A DNA stretch of 64,000 nt, taken from positions 57,822,237 to 57,886,236 of the forward strand of contig NC_088302.1 of NCBI RefSeq assembly GCF_032854445.1, read 5' to 3'. How positions within the stretch are numbered: the stretch's first letter is position 1; every line of letters begins with the position of its first letter. The stretch comes from Liolophura sinensis (taxonomy: Eukaryota; Mollusca; Polyplacophora; Chitonida; Chitonidae). The position numbers and the translations under genes were made by a program. The notes under the pieces were generated by a model, which ran no database searches, was not told where the DNA came from, and was given only the letters and a program-made list of their open reading frames with translations. Below, in pieces: positions 1-12,303 of the stretch.

Positions 1-253
1 CCAACCAGAACTCCTTGCAGATCTGGACCATGCCTGACAGGGTGTTTACATCAGTGCTAAATCCTAAACATTCAAATACATGCCTAAAGCTATTAAAATA
101 TGACTGCTCCTAACAATATACATCAACATATACCTGCTCAGGTGGGCATAAACTACTTGTGGTATTGAGATATTTGTGTGGCTATTCATCACAACAGAAA
201 ATAGGGACTTCACAGACTCAGTCTGCCAAAACCACTCGCAATGGATCAAAAGT
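1..253. other. Single-copy flank, no gene seen
   Basis: AT-rich sequence before the first array. I see no splice-bounded open frame, RNA gene or repeat in it. Confidence 0.6.
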
Positions 254-1375
254 GAGGTGGCTTTAGGTCAGGAGGTTTGTCAGGTACCTGGTGAACGGCT
301 AAGGCTTTAGGTCAGGAGGTGTGTCAGGTACTTGGTGAAGAGCTGTGGCTTTAGGTCAGGAGGTGTGTCATATGCCTGGTGAAGGGCTGTGGCTTTATGT
401 CAGGAGACGTGTCAGGTACCTGGTGAACGGCTGAGGCTTTAGGTCAGGAAGTGTGTCAGGTACTTGGTGAAGGGCTGAGGCTTTATGTCAGGAGGTGTTT
501 CAGGTACTTGGTGAAGGGCTGAGGCTTTAGGTCAGGAGGTGTGTCATGTACCTGGTGAAGGGCTGTGGCTTTAGGTCAGGAGGTGTGTCAGGTACGTAAT
601 GAAGGGCTAAGGCTTTAGGTCAGGAGGTGTGTCAGGTACTTGGTGAAGGGCTAAGGCTTTAGGTCAGGAGGTGTATCAGGTACTTAGTGAAGGGCTGTGG
701 CTTTAGGTCAGGAGGTGTGTCATGTACCTTGTGAAGAGCAGTTGCTTTAGGTCAGGAGGTGTGTCAGGTACCTGGTAGGGCTAAGGCTTTAGGTCAGGAG
801 GTGTGTCAGGTACCTGGTGAAGAGCAGTTGCTTTAGGTCAGGAGGTGTGTCAGGTACTTAGTGAAGGGCTGTGGCTTTAGGTCAGGAGGTGTGTCAGGTA
901 CCTGGTGAAGGGCTGTGGCTATAGGACAGCAGGAGTGTCAGGTACTTGGTGAAGGGCTAAGGCTTTAGGTCAGGAGGTGTGTCAGGTGCCTGGTAGGGCT
1001 AAGGCTTTAGGTCAGGAGGTGTGTCAGCTACCTGGTGAAGAGCAGTTGCTTTAGGTCAGGAGGTGTGTCAGGTACTTAGTGAAGGGCTGTGGCTTTAGGT
1101 CAGGAGGTGTATCATGTACCTGGTGAAGGGTTGTGGCTTTAGGTCAGGAGGTGTGTCAGGTACTTGGTGAAGAGCTGTGGCTTTAGGTCAGGAGGTGTGT
1201 CATGTACCTGGTGAAGAGTTGTGGTTTTAGGTCAGGAAGTGTGTCAGGTACTTAGTGAAGGGCTGTGGCTTTAGGTCAGGAGGTGTGTCACGTACCTGGT
1301 GAAGGGTTGTGGCTTTAGGTCAGGAGGTGTGTCAGGTACTTGGTGAAGGGCTGTGGCTTTAGGTCAGGAGGTTTG
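254..1375. repeat. 44-bp minisatellite, about 25 copies
   Basis: The core GGCTTTAGGTCAGGAGGTGT recurs every 44 bp, followed by a GTCAGGTAC(C/T)TGGTGAAGGGCT segment in each unit. Copies differ by scattered substitutions, and a few units are shortened near 775 and 990. The first and last units both carry GGAGGTTTG instead of GGAGGTGTG. Each unit contains AGGTCA. No long open frame results. It is a G-rich tandem array on this strand with no sign of coding function. Confidence 0.97.
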
Positions 1376-2011
1376 AGAGGTCTGACAAACTACAGTTCAT
1401 AACAATCACTTTACTATTATTACTGTATTACTGAATCAGAACATTTCCTATTTCCCATTAAGTATATATGGATGGGCTTCCGATGGCAAATAGACAAAAA
1501 TGAAATGTCACTTGAATTTAAGCCTGATATAAAAAGACTGTTCAACTGTTATCATGTATCATGTAGTTTAGCTGAGCTCTCATCCATCATCTTCCTGGTC
1601 ATACAGAATACACATAGAGAAGTAGAGATAGAGACTGTATATGGTGTGAGCCTCACAGTTTAAATACTCGTATTTATACTACAGTTGTAGCTGGTATATC
1701 ATATAGAATAACCTGTCCCTACATACACAGTATGTAGGAATTCCTGTTTATACATTCACAATATAACCATGTCTTTGTCTTCATAATAAATAATGCATTT
1801 ATGCATTTCATGCAGACACCAGCTAATGACCTTGTACATGTGACTGTTCTTCATGCCACCATACTATATGAACATCAACACATGGGGCAATTTACACTAC
1901 GTACATACAAGCACAAACTTGTGCATTACAATAAATTTGAGCAACTAAAGAGACCAGTTTTATAACATTACACTACATAAATCAATATTCACCAGGTAAT
2001 AGCATTTAGAC
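1376..2011. other. Single-copy AT-rich spacer
   Basis: Non-repetitive DNA between the 44-bp and 41-bp arrays. A 63-codon open frame at 1472-1663 has no recognisable domain and no clear splice context, so I treat it as chance. Confidence 0.6.
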
Positions 2012-5000
2012 CTGTGATCCAAGTGTGATAACAATACCATTACAGCACATCTATCACATACATGTACAGTGTGATCATAATACTGGTACAGCTAGAACTA
2101 TAATCCCATAAAGTGTGATTACAATACCGGTACAGCCACAACTGTCAAACACAGTGTGATCACAATACCGGTACAGCCACAACTACCACATACAGTGTGA
2201 TCACAATACCGGTACAGTCACAACTACCCCACACAGTGTGATCATGATACTGGTACAGCCACAACTACCACCTACAGTGTGATCACAATACCAATACAGC
2301 CACAACTATCAAACACAGTGTGATCACAATACCGGTACAGTCACAACTACCCCACACAGTGTGATCATGATACTGGTACAGCCACAACTACCACCTACAG
2401 TGTGATCACAATACCAATACAGCCACAACTATCAAACACAGTGTGATCACAATACCGGTACAGCCACAACTACCACATACAGTGTGATCACAATACCGGT
2501 ACAGTCACAACTATCCCATACAGTGTGATCATGATACTGGTACAGCCACAACTACCACATACAGTGTGATCACAATACCGATACAGCCACAACTATCCGA
2601 TGCAGTGTGATCACAATACCGATACAGTCACAACTATCCCATGCAGTGTGATCACAATACCGATACAGTCACAACTATCCCATACAGTGTGATCACAATA
2701 CCGGTACAGTCACAACTATCCCATACAGTGTGATCATGATACTGGTACAGCCACAACTACCACATACAGTGTGATCACAATACCGATACAGCCACAACTA
2801 TCCGATGCAGTGTGATCACAATACCGATACAGTCACAACTATCCCATGCAGTGTGATCACAATACCGATACAGTCACAACTATCCCATACAGTGTGATCA
2901 CAATACCGGTACAGTCACAACTATCCCATACAGTGTGATCATGATACCGGTACAGCCACAACTACCCCATACAGTGTGATCATGATACCGGTACAGCCAC
3001 AACTACCACATACAGTGTGATCATGATACCGGTACAGCCACAACTATCCCATGCAGTGTGATCACAATACCAGTACAGCCACAATTATCCCATACAGTGT
3101 GATCATGATACCAGTACAGCCACAACTACCACATACAGTGTGATCACAATATCAATACAGCCACAATTATCCCATGCAGTGTGATCACAATACCGGTACA
3201 GTCACAACTACCACATACAGTGTGATCATGATACTGGTACAACCACAACTACCACCTACAGTGTGATCACAATATCAATACAGCCACAACTATCCGATGC
3301 AGTGTGATCACAATACCGGTACAGTCACAACTACCACATACAGTGTGATCATGATACCGGTACAGCCACAACTACCACATACAGTGTGATCACAATACCG
3401 GTACAGCCACAATTATCCCATGCAGTGTGATCACAATACCGGTACAGTCACAATTATCCCATACAGTGTGATCATGATACCGGTATAGCCACAACTACCA
3501 CATACAGTGTGATCGCAACACTGGTACAGCCACAACTACCACATACAGTGTGATCACAATACCGGTACAGCCACAATTATCCCATACAGTGTGATCATGA
3601 TACCGGTATAGCCACAACTACCACATACAGTGTGATCACAATACCGGTACAGTCACAATTATCCCATACAGTGTGATCATGATACCGGTATAGCCACAAC
3701 TACCACATACAGTGTGATCACAATACCAGTACAGTCACAATTATCCCATACAGTGTGATCATGATACCAGTACAGGCACAATTATCCCATACAGTGTGAT
3801 CATGATACCGGTATAGCCACAACTACCACATACAGTGTGATCACAATACCGGTACAGTCACAATTATCCCATACAGTGTGATCATGATACCGGTATAGCC
3901 ACAACTACCACATACAGTGTGATCACAATACTGGTACAGCCACAACTACCACATACAGTGTGATCACAATACTGGTACAGTCACAATTATCCCATACAGT
4001 GTGATCACAATACCAGTACAGTCACAATTATCCCATACAGTGTGATCACAATACCGGTACAGTCACAACTATCCCATACAGTGTGATCATGATACTGGTA
4101 CAGTCACAACTATCCCATACAGTGTGATCACAATACCGGTACAGTCACAATTATCCCATACAGTGTGATCATGATACCAGTACAGTCACAATTATCCCAT
4201 ACAGTGTGATCATGATACCGGTATAGCCACAACTACCACATACAGTGTGATCGCAATACCGGTACAGTCACAATTATCCCATACAGTGTGATCACAATAC
4301 CAGTACAGTCACAATTATCCCATACAGTGTGATCATGATACCGGTACAGCCACAACTACCACATACAGTGTGATCACAATACCGGTACAGTCACAACTAT
4401 CCCATACAGTGTGATCATGATACCGGTACAGCCACAACTACCACATACAGTGTGATCGCAATACCGGTACAGCCACCACTACCACATACAGTGTGATCAC
4501 AATACCGGTACAGCCACAATTATCCCATGCAGTGTGATCACAATACCGGTACAGTCACAACTATCCCATACAGTGTGATCGTAATACCGGTACAGCCACA
4601 ACTACCACATACAGTGTGATCGCAATACCGGTACAGCCACAACTACCACATACAGTGTGATCACAATACCGGTACAGCCACAATTATCCCATGCAGTGTG
4701 ATCACAATACCGATAAAGTCACAACTATCCCATACAGTGTGATCATGATACCGGTACAGCCACAACTACCACATACAGTGTGATCGCATTACCGGTACAG
4801 CCACAACTACCACATACAGTGTGATCACAATACCGGTACAGCCACAATTATCCCATACAGTGTGATCACAAAACCGGTACAGTCACAACTATCCCATACA
4901 GTGTGATCATGATACCGGTACAGCCACAACTACCACATACAGTGTGATCGCAATACTGGTACAGCCACAACTACCACATACAGTGTGATCACAATACCGG

Positions 5001-6016
5001 TACAGCCACAATTATCCCATGCAGTGTGATCACAAAACCGGTACAGTCACAACTATCCCATACAGTGTGATCATGATACCGGTACAGCCACAACTACCAC
5101 ATGCAGTGTGATCACAATACCAGTACAGTCACAACTATCCCATACAGTGTGATCATGATGCCGGTACAGCCACAACTACCACATACAGTGTGATCACAAT
5201 ACCGGTACAGTCACAACTATCCCATGCAGTGTGATCACAATACCAGTACAGCCACAATTATCCCATACAGTGTGATCATGATACCGGTACAGCCACAACT
5301 ACCACATACAGTGTGATCACAATACCGGTACAGTCACAACTATCCCATGCAGTGTGATCACAATACCAGTACAGCCACAATTATCCCATGCAGTGTGATC
5401 ACAATACCGGTACAGCCACAATTATCCCATACAGTGTGATCGCAATCCCAGTACAGCCATAATTATCTCTTACAGTGTGATCACAATACCGGTACAGCCA
5501 CAATTATCCCATACAATGGATCACAATACCGGTAAAGCCACAATTATCGCATAGAGTGTGATCACGATACCCGTATAGCCACAATTATCCCATACAGTGT
5601 GATCACAATACCCGTACAGCCACAATTATCCCATACAGTGTGATCACAATACCAATAAAGCAATTATCCCATGGAGTGTGATCACAATACCGGTACAGCC
5701 ACAATTATTCCATACAGTGTGATCTCAATACCAGTACAGCCATAATTATCTCTTACAGTGTGATCACAATACCGGTACAGCCAGAATTATCCAATACAGT
5801 GTGATCACAATACCAGTACAGCCAAAATAATCCCATACAGTGTGATCTCAATACCAATACAGCCACAATTATCTCTTACAGTGTGATCACAATACTAGTA
5901 CAGCCACAATTATCCCATACAGTGTGATCATGATACCGGTATAGCCACAACTACCACATACAGTGTGATCACAATACCACTACAGCCACAACTACCACAT
6001 ACAGTGTGATCACAAT
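2012..6016. repeat. 41-bp minisatellite, about 97 copies, with higher-order repeats
   Basis: The unit is CAGTGTGATCACAATACCGG followed by TACAGCCACAACTACCACATA (41 bp), repeated for about 4 kb. Two short palindromes recur in many units: TGTGATCACA and TACCGGTA. A common variant reads GATCATGATACC, which creates ATCATGAT, another palindrome. Units are arranged in higher-order blocks: an exact 205-bp (five-unit) duplication at 2521-2930 and a 164-bp (four-unit) period near 4411-5066. Divergence and indels rise towards the right end (5450-6016), as expected for array edges. Because 41 is not a multiple of three, no long open frame arises. Confidence 0.98.
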
Positions 6017-6518
6017 ATGTGTAACACCCAGTGTATATATAAGCCTTACATTTGTACATGTACTCCCCATGCATGACCTCTTCACACAAAACAAGGTCAG
6101 TATTTACCAAGGACACAATGACAGACTACTTCCCTCACAGCATTAATAATCTCACTTTTACATCTGTATCAGGTGTGCACAGCCACGCACCTGACAGACA
6201 GGTAAACTTGAGTTTACAGCAATTCTCTATAATCTTGTCCATCTGTCCTCCCGTAACCATGCATCCCACACCATCATCACCCCCACTACCCGCCAAACAC
6301 CCCGATCCCCCAACCAAAACGTATCACAAAGCCAACACGTTCACACATGTCCACATGGAACACGACTGAATCGGAATTATCTTGTATGAAATTATATGAA
6401 AAGAAAAATTCCAGGCTGTGTGTGTAATAAACAAAGATGATCAGGTACACAGGTTACATACGGGTGCCATCAGTTTGTGTTCATGAACTGAGAAAAACAA
6501 TCTTCACAAAACAATTTA
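6017..6518. other. Single-copy spacer
   Basis: Non-repetitive DNA. A 105-codon open frame on + (6052-6369) is Pro/Thr/His-rich with no recognised domain and starts inside the array edge. I regard it as chance. Confidence 0.55.
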
Positions 6519-8016
6519 GGCACGCTAAACCACAATGTTCATATGGCAGACACGCTAAACCACAATGTTCATATGGCAGGCACACTAAACCACAATGTTC
6601 ATATCGAAGGCACTAAACCACAATGTTCATATGGCAGGCATACTAAACCACAATGTTCATATGGCAGGCATACTAAACCACAATGTTCATATGGCAGGCA
6701 TACTAAACCACAATGTTCATATGGCAGGCATGCTAAACCACAATGTTCTTATGGCAGGCATACTAAACCACAATGTTCATATGGCAGGCACACTAAACCA
6801 CAAGATTCATATGGCAGGCATGCTAAACCACAATGTTCATATGGCAGGCATGCTAAACCACAATGTTCATATGGCAGGCATGCTAAACCACAATGTTCTT
6901 ATGACAGGCATACTAAACCACAATGTTCATATGGCAGGCATGCTAAACCACAATGTTCTTATGGCAGGTATACTAAACCACAATGTTCATATGGCAGGCA
7001 CGCTAAACCACAATGTTCTCATGGCAGGCATACTAAACCACAATGTTCATATGGCAGGCATACTAAACCACAATGTTCATATGGCAGGCACGCTAAACCA
7101 CAACTTTCATATGGCAGGCATACTAAACCACAATGTTCATATGGCAGGCACGCTAAACCACAACTTTCATATGGCAGGCACGCTAAACCACAATGTTCAT
7201 TTGGCAGGCATACTAAACCACAATGTTCATACCACAGGCATACTAAACCACAATGTTCATATGGCAGGCATACTAAACCACAATGTTCATATGGCAGGCA
7301 CGCTAAACCACAATGTTCATATGGCAGGCATGTCAAACCACAATGTGCATATGGCAGGCACGCTAAACCACAACTTTCTTATGGCAGGCATACTAAACCA
7401 CAATGTTCATATGGCAGGCATACTAAACCACAATGTTCATATGGCAGGCATGCTAAACGACAATGTTCATATGGCCGGCATGCTAAACCACAATGTTCTT
7501 ATGACAGGCATACTAAACCACAATGTTCATATGGCAGGCACGCTAAACCACAATGTTAATATGGCCGGCATGCTAAACCACAATGTTCTTATGACAGGCA
7601 TACTAAACCACAATATTCATATGGAAGGCATGCTAACCACAACTTTCATATGGCAGGCACGCTAAACCACAATGTTCATATGGCAGACACGCTATACCAC
7701 AACGTTCATATGGCAGACATGCTAAACCACAATGTTCTTATGGCAGGCACGCTAAGCTACAATGTTCATATGACAGGCATGTTAAACCACAATATTCATA
7801 CGGCAGGCATACTAAACCACAATATTCATATGGCAGGCATACTAAACCACAATGTTCATATGGCAGACACGCTAAACCACAACGTTCATATGGCAGGCAT
7901 GCTATACCACAATGTTCATATCGCAGGCACGCTAAACCACAATGTTCTTATGGCAGGTATGCTTAACCACAATGCTCATATGGCAGGCACGCTAAACCAC
8001 AATGTTCATATGGCAG
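6519..8016. repeat. 30-bp minisatellite, about 50 copies
   Basis: The 30-bp unit begins ATGGCAGGCATACTAAACCA and ends CAATGTTCAT. Because 30 is divisible by three and the unit lacks stops in several frames, overlapping open frames of 338 and 356 codons run through the array on + and a 105-codon one on the other strand. They encode ten-residue repeats such as HMAGTLNHNV and YGRHTKPQCS. Short units near 6605 and 7636 shift frame and end them. No splice signals or flanking coding sequence support translation. The right edge abuts a SINE at 8019. Confidence 0.97.
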
Positions 8017-8018
8017 GT

Positions 8019-8185
8019 GGGGGCCTCAGTGGCTCAGTTGGTTAATTAGCGCAATGACCCAGGATCCTCTCACCAATGCGGTGAGTTCAAGTCCAGCTCA
8101 TTCTGGCTTCCTCTCTGGCCATACGTGGGAGGGTCTGCCAGCAACCTGAGGATGGTCGTAGGTTTACAGAGCATGGGTGAAATCT
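8019..8185 (+). mobile_element. tRNA-derived SINE, 3'-truncated (RUDI/V-SINE-like)
   Basis: The head is tRNA-like with both RNA polymerase III promoter boxes. Box A is TGGCTCAGTTGG (8030-8041), matching TRGCNNAGYNGG. Box B is GTTCAAGTC (8085-8093), matching GWTCRANNC. The body continues with CTTCCTCTCTGGCCATACGT and a GCAACCTGAGGATGGTCGT segment. From memory this matches SINEs widespread in molluscs. Homology fades after the GGTTT near 8165, so the usual A-rich 3' tail is missing. It is a fossil insertion directly at the edge of the 30-bp array. The family name is recalled, not checked. Confidence 0.85.
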
Positions 8186-8518
8186 CTCAGGTGAGCAGGG
8201 GTAGGGGGAGTTGTGGCAGAGAAATGATCAGGAGGGATGTATACCTGTCTATTTAGCTATGTTGATGAATGAAGCTAAGCAGACTTCTATAATACAATAT
8301 GACCATGACATTTACACATATGCTATACATGTACATCAAAAGACTCCCACTACACCTCGCTGACTTGAGGTAAACCTTCCTACTGAAATGAGATTTTACA
8401 CTCTGTTAAGAATATACATATGTACATCCCCAAGCATTCAAAGCTGTCATGTTTCATGGCCAGCTAAGGCAAACACCCTTCTTCTTACATTCTGATAACA
8501 CACAGAACCGAGTACATA
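8186..8518. other. Single-copy spacer
   Basis: AT-rich sequence between the SINE and the 23-bp array. I see nothing further in it. Confidence 0.6.
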
Positions 8519-8826
8519 CGGTGTTCTCCTGCAGAGGTGTAAGGTGTTCTCCTGCAGGGGTGTAAGGTGTTCTCCTGCAGGGGTGTAAGGTGTTCTCCTG
8601 CAGGGGTGTAAGGTGTTCTCCTGCAGGGGTGTAAGGTGTTCTCCTGCAGAGGTGTAAGGTGTTCTCCTGCAGGGGTGTAAGGTGTTCTCCTGCAGGGGTG
8701 TAAGGTGTTCTCCTGCAGAGGTGTAAGGTGTTCTCCTGCAGGGGTGTAAGGTGTTCTCCTGCAGAGGTGTAAGGTGTTCTCCTGCAGGGGTGTAAGGTGT
8801 TCTCCTGCAGAGGTGTAAGGTGTTAA
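8519..8826. repeat. 23-bp minisatellite, about 13 copies
   Basis: The unit GGTGTTCTCCTGCAGGGGTG plus TAA (23 bp) repeats almost perfectly. The only common variant is GCAGAGG for GCAGGGG. Each unit carries a PstI site (CTGCAG). Three units make 69 bp, so one minus-strand frame stays open with a 23-residue period; this is incidental. High homogeneity suggests recent expansion. Confidence 0.97.
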
Positions 8827-9114
8827 AGAGCAACTCTTTCTACATGAGTTTGTTTCACAAAAGACTGAGGGGTACGTAGATTACTGGAAGGTAGAAGCAT
8901 ATCGCAACAGTTCTTCACATACTGGCTTACACATGTTACATTCTAAGTGTAAGCCCAAACTGACCTGACCAAATACCTCCTTACTCTGACCTAAGTTTGA
9001 TTTGGTAGTCAACCAGCAATGAAGAAAGACAAATTTCATCTCCAATATCAAATCAAAATCAATATTCATGTGAAAAAATTTACAGAGAGCTTTGATCGAG
9101 TAAAAAAATATCCT
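8827..9114. other. Single-copy spacer
   Basis: Non-repetitive sequence between two minisatellites. No gene seen. Confidence 0.55.
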
Positions 9115-9767
9115 CAGTCCCTGGTGATACACAGATGGAAGATTGTATAGTCCCTGGTGAGACAGAAGGAAGCTTGTACAGTCCCTGGTGAGACAGATGG
9201 AAGCTTGTACAGTCCCTGGTGAGACAGAAGGAAGCTTGTACAGTCCCTGGTGAGACAGATGGAAGATTGTACAGGCCCTGGTGAGACATATGGAAGCTGT
9301 ATAGTCCCTGGTGAGACAGAAAGAAGCTTGTATAGTCCCTGGTGAGACAGATGGAAGATTGTACAGTCCTTGGTGAGTCAGGTGGAAGCTTGTACAGTTC
9401 CTGGTGAGACACATGTAAGCTTGTACAGGCCCTGGTGAGACAGAAGGAAGCTTGTACAGGCCATGGTGAGACAGAAGGAAGCTTGTACAGTCCCTGGTGA
9501 GACAGATGGAAGCTTGTACAGTCCCTGGTGAGACAGAAGGAAGCTTGTACAGTCCCTGGTGAGACAGATGGAAGCTTGTACAGTCCCTGGTGAGACAGAT
9601 GGAAGCTTGTACAGTCCCTGGTGAGACAGATGGAAGCTTGTACAGTCCCTGGTGAGACAGATGGAAGCTTGTACAGTCCCTGGTGAGACAGATGGAAGCT
9701 TGTACAGTCCCTGGTGAGACAGATGGAAGCTTGTACAGTCCCTGGTGAGACAGATGGAAGCTTGTGC
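9115..9767. repeat. 31-bp minisatellite, about 21 copies
   Basis: The unit is AGTCCCTGGTGAGACAGATG followed by GAAGCTTGTAC (31 bp). Copies from 9480 to 9760 are nearly identical, whereas those from 9115 to 9480 are diverged, giving an old edge and a homogenised core. Three units (93 bp) keep minus-strand frames open, so 303- and 229-codon frames with a 31-residue period arise. I read them as artefacts of the period. Confidence 0.97.
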
Positions 9768-9924
9768 ATGTCTCTTTAGGCTTATTATTCATTTAATTAC
9801 CTGATTGGAGTTTTACACCATCATATTTGCAAGGGGATTATAAAACAGCTACATGTCTTCATGTTACATGTAAACATCTCTAGCAGCAAATGATGACACT
9901 TATCTACATGCAGAGTATTACGCA

Positions 9925-10262
9925 TCATCTACTTTATCTAGTACATTACATGTTATCTAGTGCATTACATGTTGTGTAGTACATAACACTTTATCTAGTA
10001 CATTACACTCTATGTAGTGCATTACTCTTTATCCAATACATTACATTTTATCTAGTACATTTTACCCTTTATGTAGTACATTGTTACATTTTATCTAGTG
10101 CATCACATATAATCTATCACATTACACTCTATCTAGTAAATTACACTCTGTCTAGTAAATTACACTCTATCTAGTAAATTACACTTCGTCTACAGTCCAT
10201 TACACTTTATCTAATATATTGTTACACTTGATCTAGTACATTACACTTCACAATACATTACT
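9925..10262. repeat. Degenerate repeat of about 19 bp
   Basis: The motif TTTATCTAGTACATTACAC recurs with many substitutions and small indels for about 17 copies. It is an old, decayed minisatellite. Confidence 0.85.
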
Positions 10263-10749
10263 GTTGATGAAGAACATTACACTTTTTCTCAGACTTGTTA
10301 CCAGATCCCTAACTCAAACTGATCCATCCGTAATACAACAGGGCAAGTCAAACATGTCCTGGTTTTGTATATTAACTAGGAATTCAACCTGTGCTCTCTA
10401 TAGTTTCACAAAACTTTTACCTTTTTCATTTCAGCCATGATACATTATGCATTAAAGACAAGAGTTAACATTGTTCTTTTCAGTTCATACATGGATAAAA
10501 AAATCTCAATTATGTAACTAACTGGCAATAAGACATGTCTTTGTGAAATACAACTACCATTCATTTGTTAGCCTTCAGCACTTTAAAATCCAAATAAGGT
10601 CAAAAGGTTAAATAGACAGAAATAATTTTTTTGCATTAAAGACCACCTTTATTACCCTGTTACCTTTTTAAATTTTTTTAAGCCAGACGTCTGAGCTTCT
10701 ACAGCAGAAAGTTTACACCTTGTTTTACATCTGATTCATTATACAACAT
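10263..10749. other. AT-rich spacer
   Basis: Single-copy AT-rich sequence with T and A runs near 10625-10680. No gene or RNA signature recognised. Confidence 0.6.
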
Positions 10750-12303
10750 GCAGCTGCAATTCACTTACAGACAACTTATAATGGACAACTGAGATCCACT
10801 CACAGAGTAGAGCTACAATTCACTCACAATGTACAGCTACAATTCACTGATAACGGACAACTGAGATCCACTCACAGTGTAGAGCTACAATTCACTCACA
10901 ATGTACAGCTACAATTCACTCACAATGTACAGCTACAATTCACTGATAATGGACTACTGAGATCCACTCACAGAGTAGAGCTACAATTCACTCACAATGT
11001 ACAGCTACAATTCACTGATAACGCACAACTGAGATCCACTCACAGTGTAGAGCTACAATTCACTCACGATGTACAGCTACAATTCACTGATAACGGACAA
11101 CTGAGATCCACTCACAGAGTAGAGCTACAATTCACTCACAATGTACAGCTACAATTCACTGATAACGCACAACTGAGATCCACTCACAGTGTAGAGCTAC
11201 AATTCACTCACGATGTACAGCTACAATTCACTGATAACGGACAACTGAGATCCACTCACAGTGTACAGCTACAATTCACTCACAATGTACAGCTACAATT
11301 CACTGATAATGGACAACTGAGATCCACTCACAGAGTAGAGCTACAATTCACTCACAATGTACAGCTACAATTCACTGATAATGGACAACTGAGATCCACT
11401 CACAGAGTAGAGCTACAATTCACTCACAATGTACAGCTACAATTCACTGATAACGGACAACTGAGATCCACTCACAGTGTACAGCTACAATTCACTGATA
11501 ACGCACAACTGAGATCCACTCACAGTGTACAGCTACAATTCACTGATAACGGACAACTGAGATCCACTCACAGTGTAGAGCTACAATTCACTCACAATGT
11601 ACAGCTACAATTCACTGATAATGGACAACTGAGATCCACTCACAGAGTAGAGCTACAATTCACTCACAATGTACAGCTGCAATTCACTGATAACGCACAA
11701 CTGAGATCCACTCAGAGTAGAGCTACAATTCACTCACAATGTACAGCTACAATTCACTGATAACAGACAACTGAGATCCACTCACAGTGTAGAGCTACAA
11801 TTCACTCACAATGTACAGCTACAATTCACTGATAACAGACAACTGAGATCCACTCACAGAGTAGAGCTACAATTCACTCACAATGTACAGCTACAATTCA
11901 CTGATAACAGACAACTGAGATCCACTCACAGAGTAGAGCTACAATTCACTCACAATTGTACAGCTACAATTCACTGATAACAGACAACTGAGATCCACTC
12001 ACAGTGTAGAGCTACAATTCACTCACAATGTACGGCTACAATTCACTGATAACGGACAACTGAGATCCACTCACAGAGTAGAGCTACAATTCACTCACAA
12101 TGTACAGCTACAATTCACTGATAATGGACAACTGAGATCCACTCACAGTGTAGAGCTACAATTCACTCACAATGTACAGCTACAATTCACTGATAACGGA
12201 CAACTGAGATCCACTCACAGAGTAGAGCTACAATTCACTCACAATGTACAGCTACAATTCACTGATAACGGACAACTGAGATCCACTCACAGAGTAGAGC
12301 TAA
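10750..12303. repeat. 24-bp monomers in a 72-bp higher-order unit, about 21 copies
   Basis: Three related 24-bp monomers alternate: AGCTACAATTCACTCACAAT+GTAC, then AGCTACAATTCACTGATAAC+GGAC, then AACTGAGATCCACTCACAGA+GTAG. Together they form a 72-bp higher-order repeat. A few blocks drop one monomer (near 11460-11560), and one unit loses two bases near 11715. The ordered trimer shows that amplification acted on the 72-bp unit after the monomers had diverged. Stops occur in the frames, so no long open frame results. Confidence 0.97.

Noticed and set aside
254-1375. Nuclear-receptor response-element cluster as a regulatory feature
   Set aside because: AGGTCA occurs because it is in the repeat unit; there is no independent evidence of regulation. 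Mentioned only as a low-interest observation.
2012-6016. CRISPR array
   Set aside because: Repeats are directly contiguous with no unique spacers, and the sequence context is eukaryotic.
6543-7665. Long + frames of 338 and 356 codons as a repeat-protein gene
   Set aside because: They overlap in different frames of a perfect-period 30-bp array, break where a unit is short, and have no splice sites, domain or flanking coding sequence.
8019-8110. Functional tRNA gene
   Set aside because: Box A and B are present but the cloverleaf arms do not pair convincingly, and the sequence continues into a SINE body.
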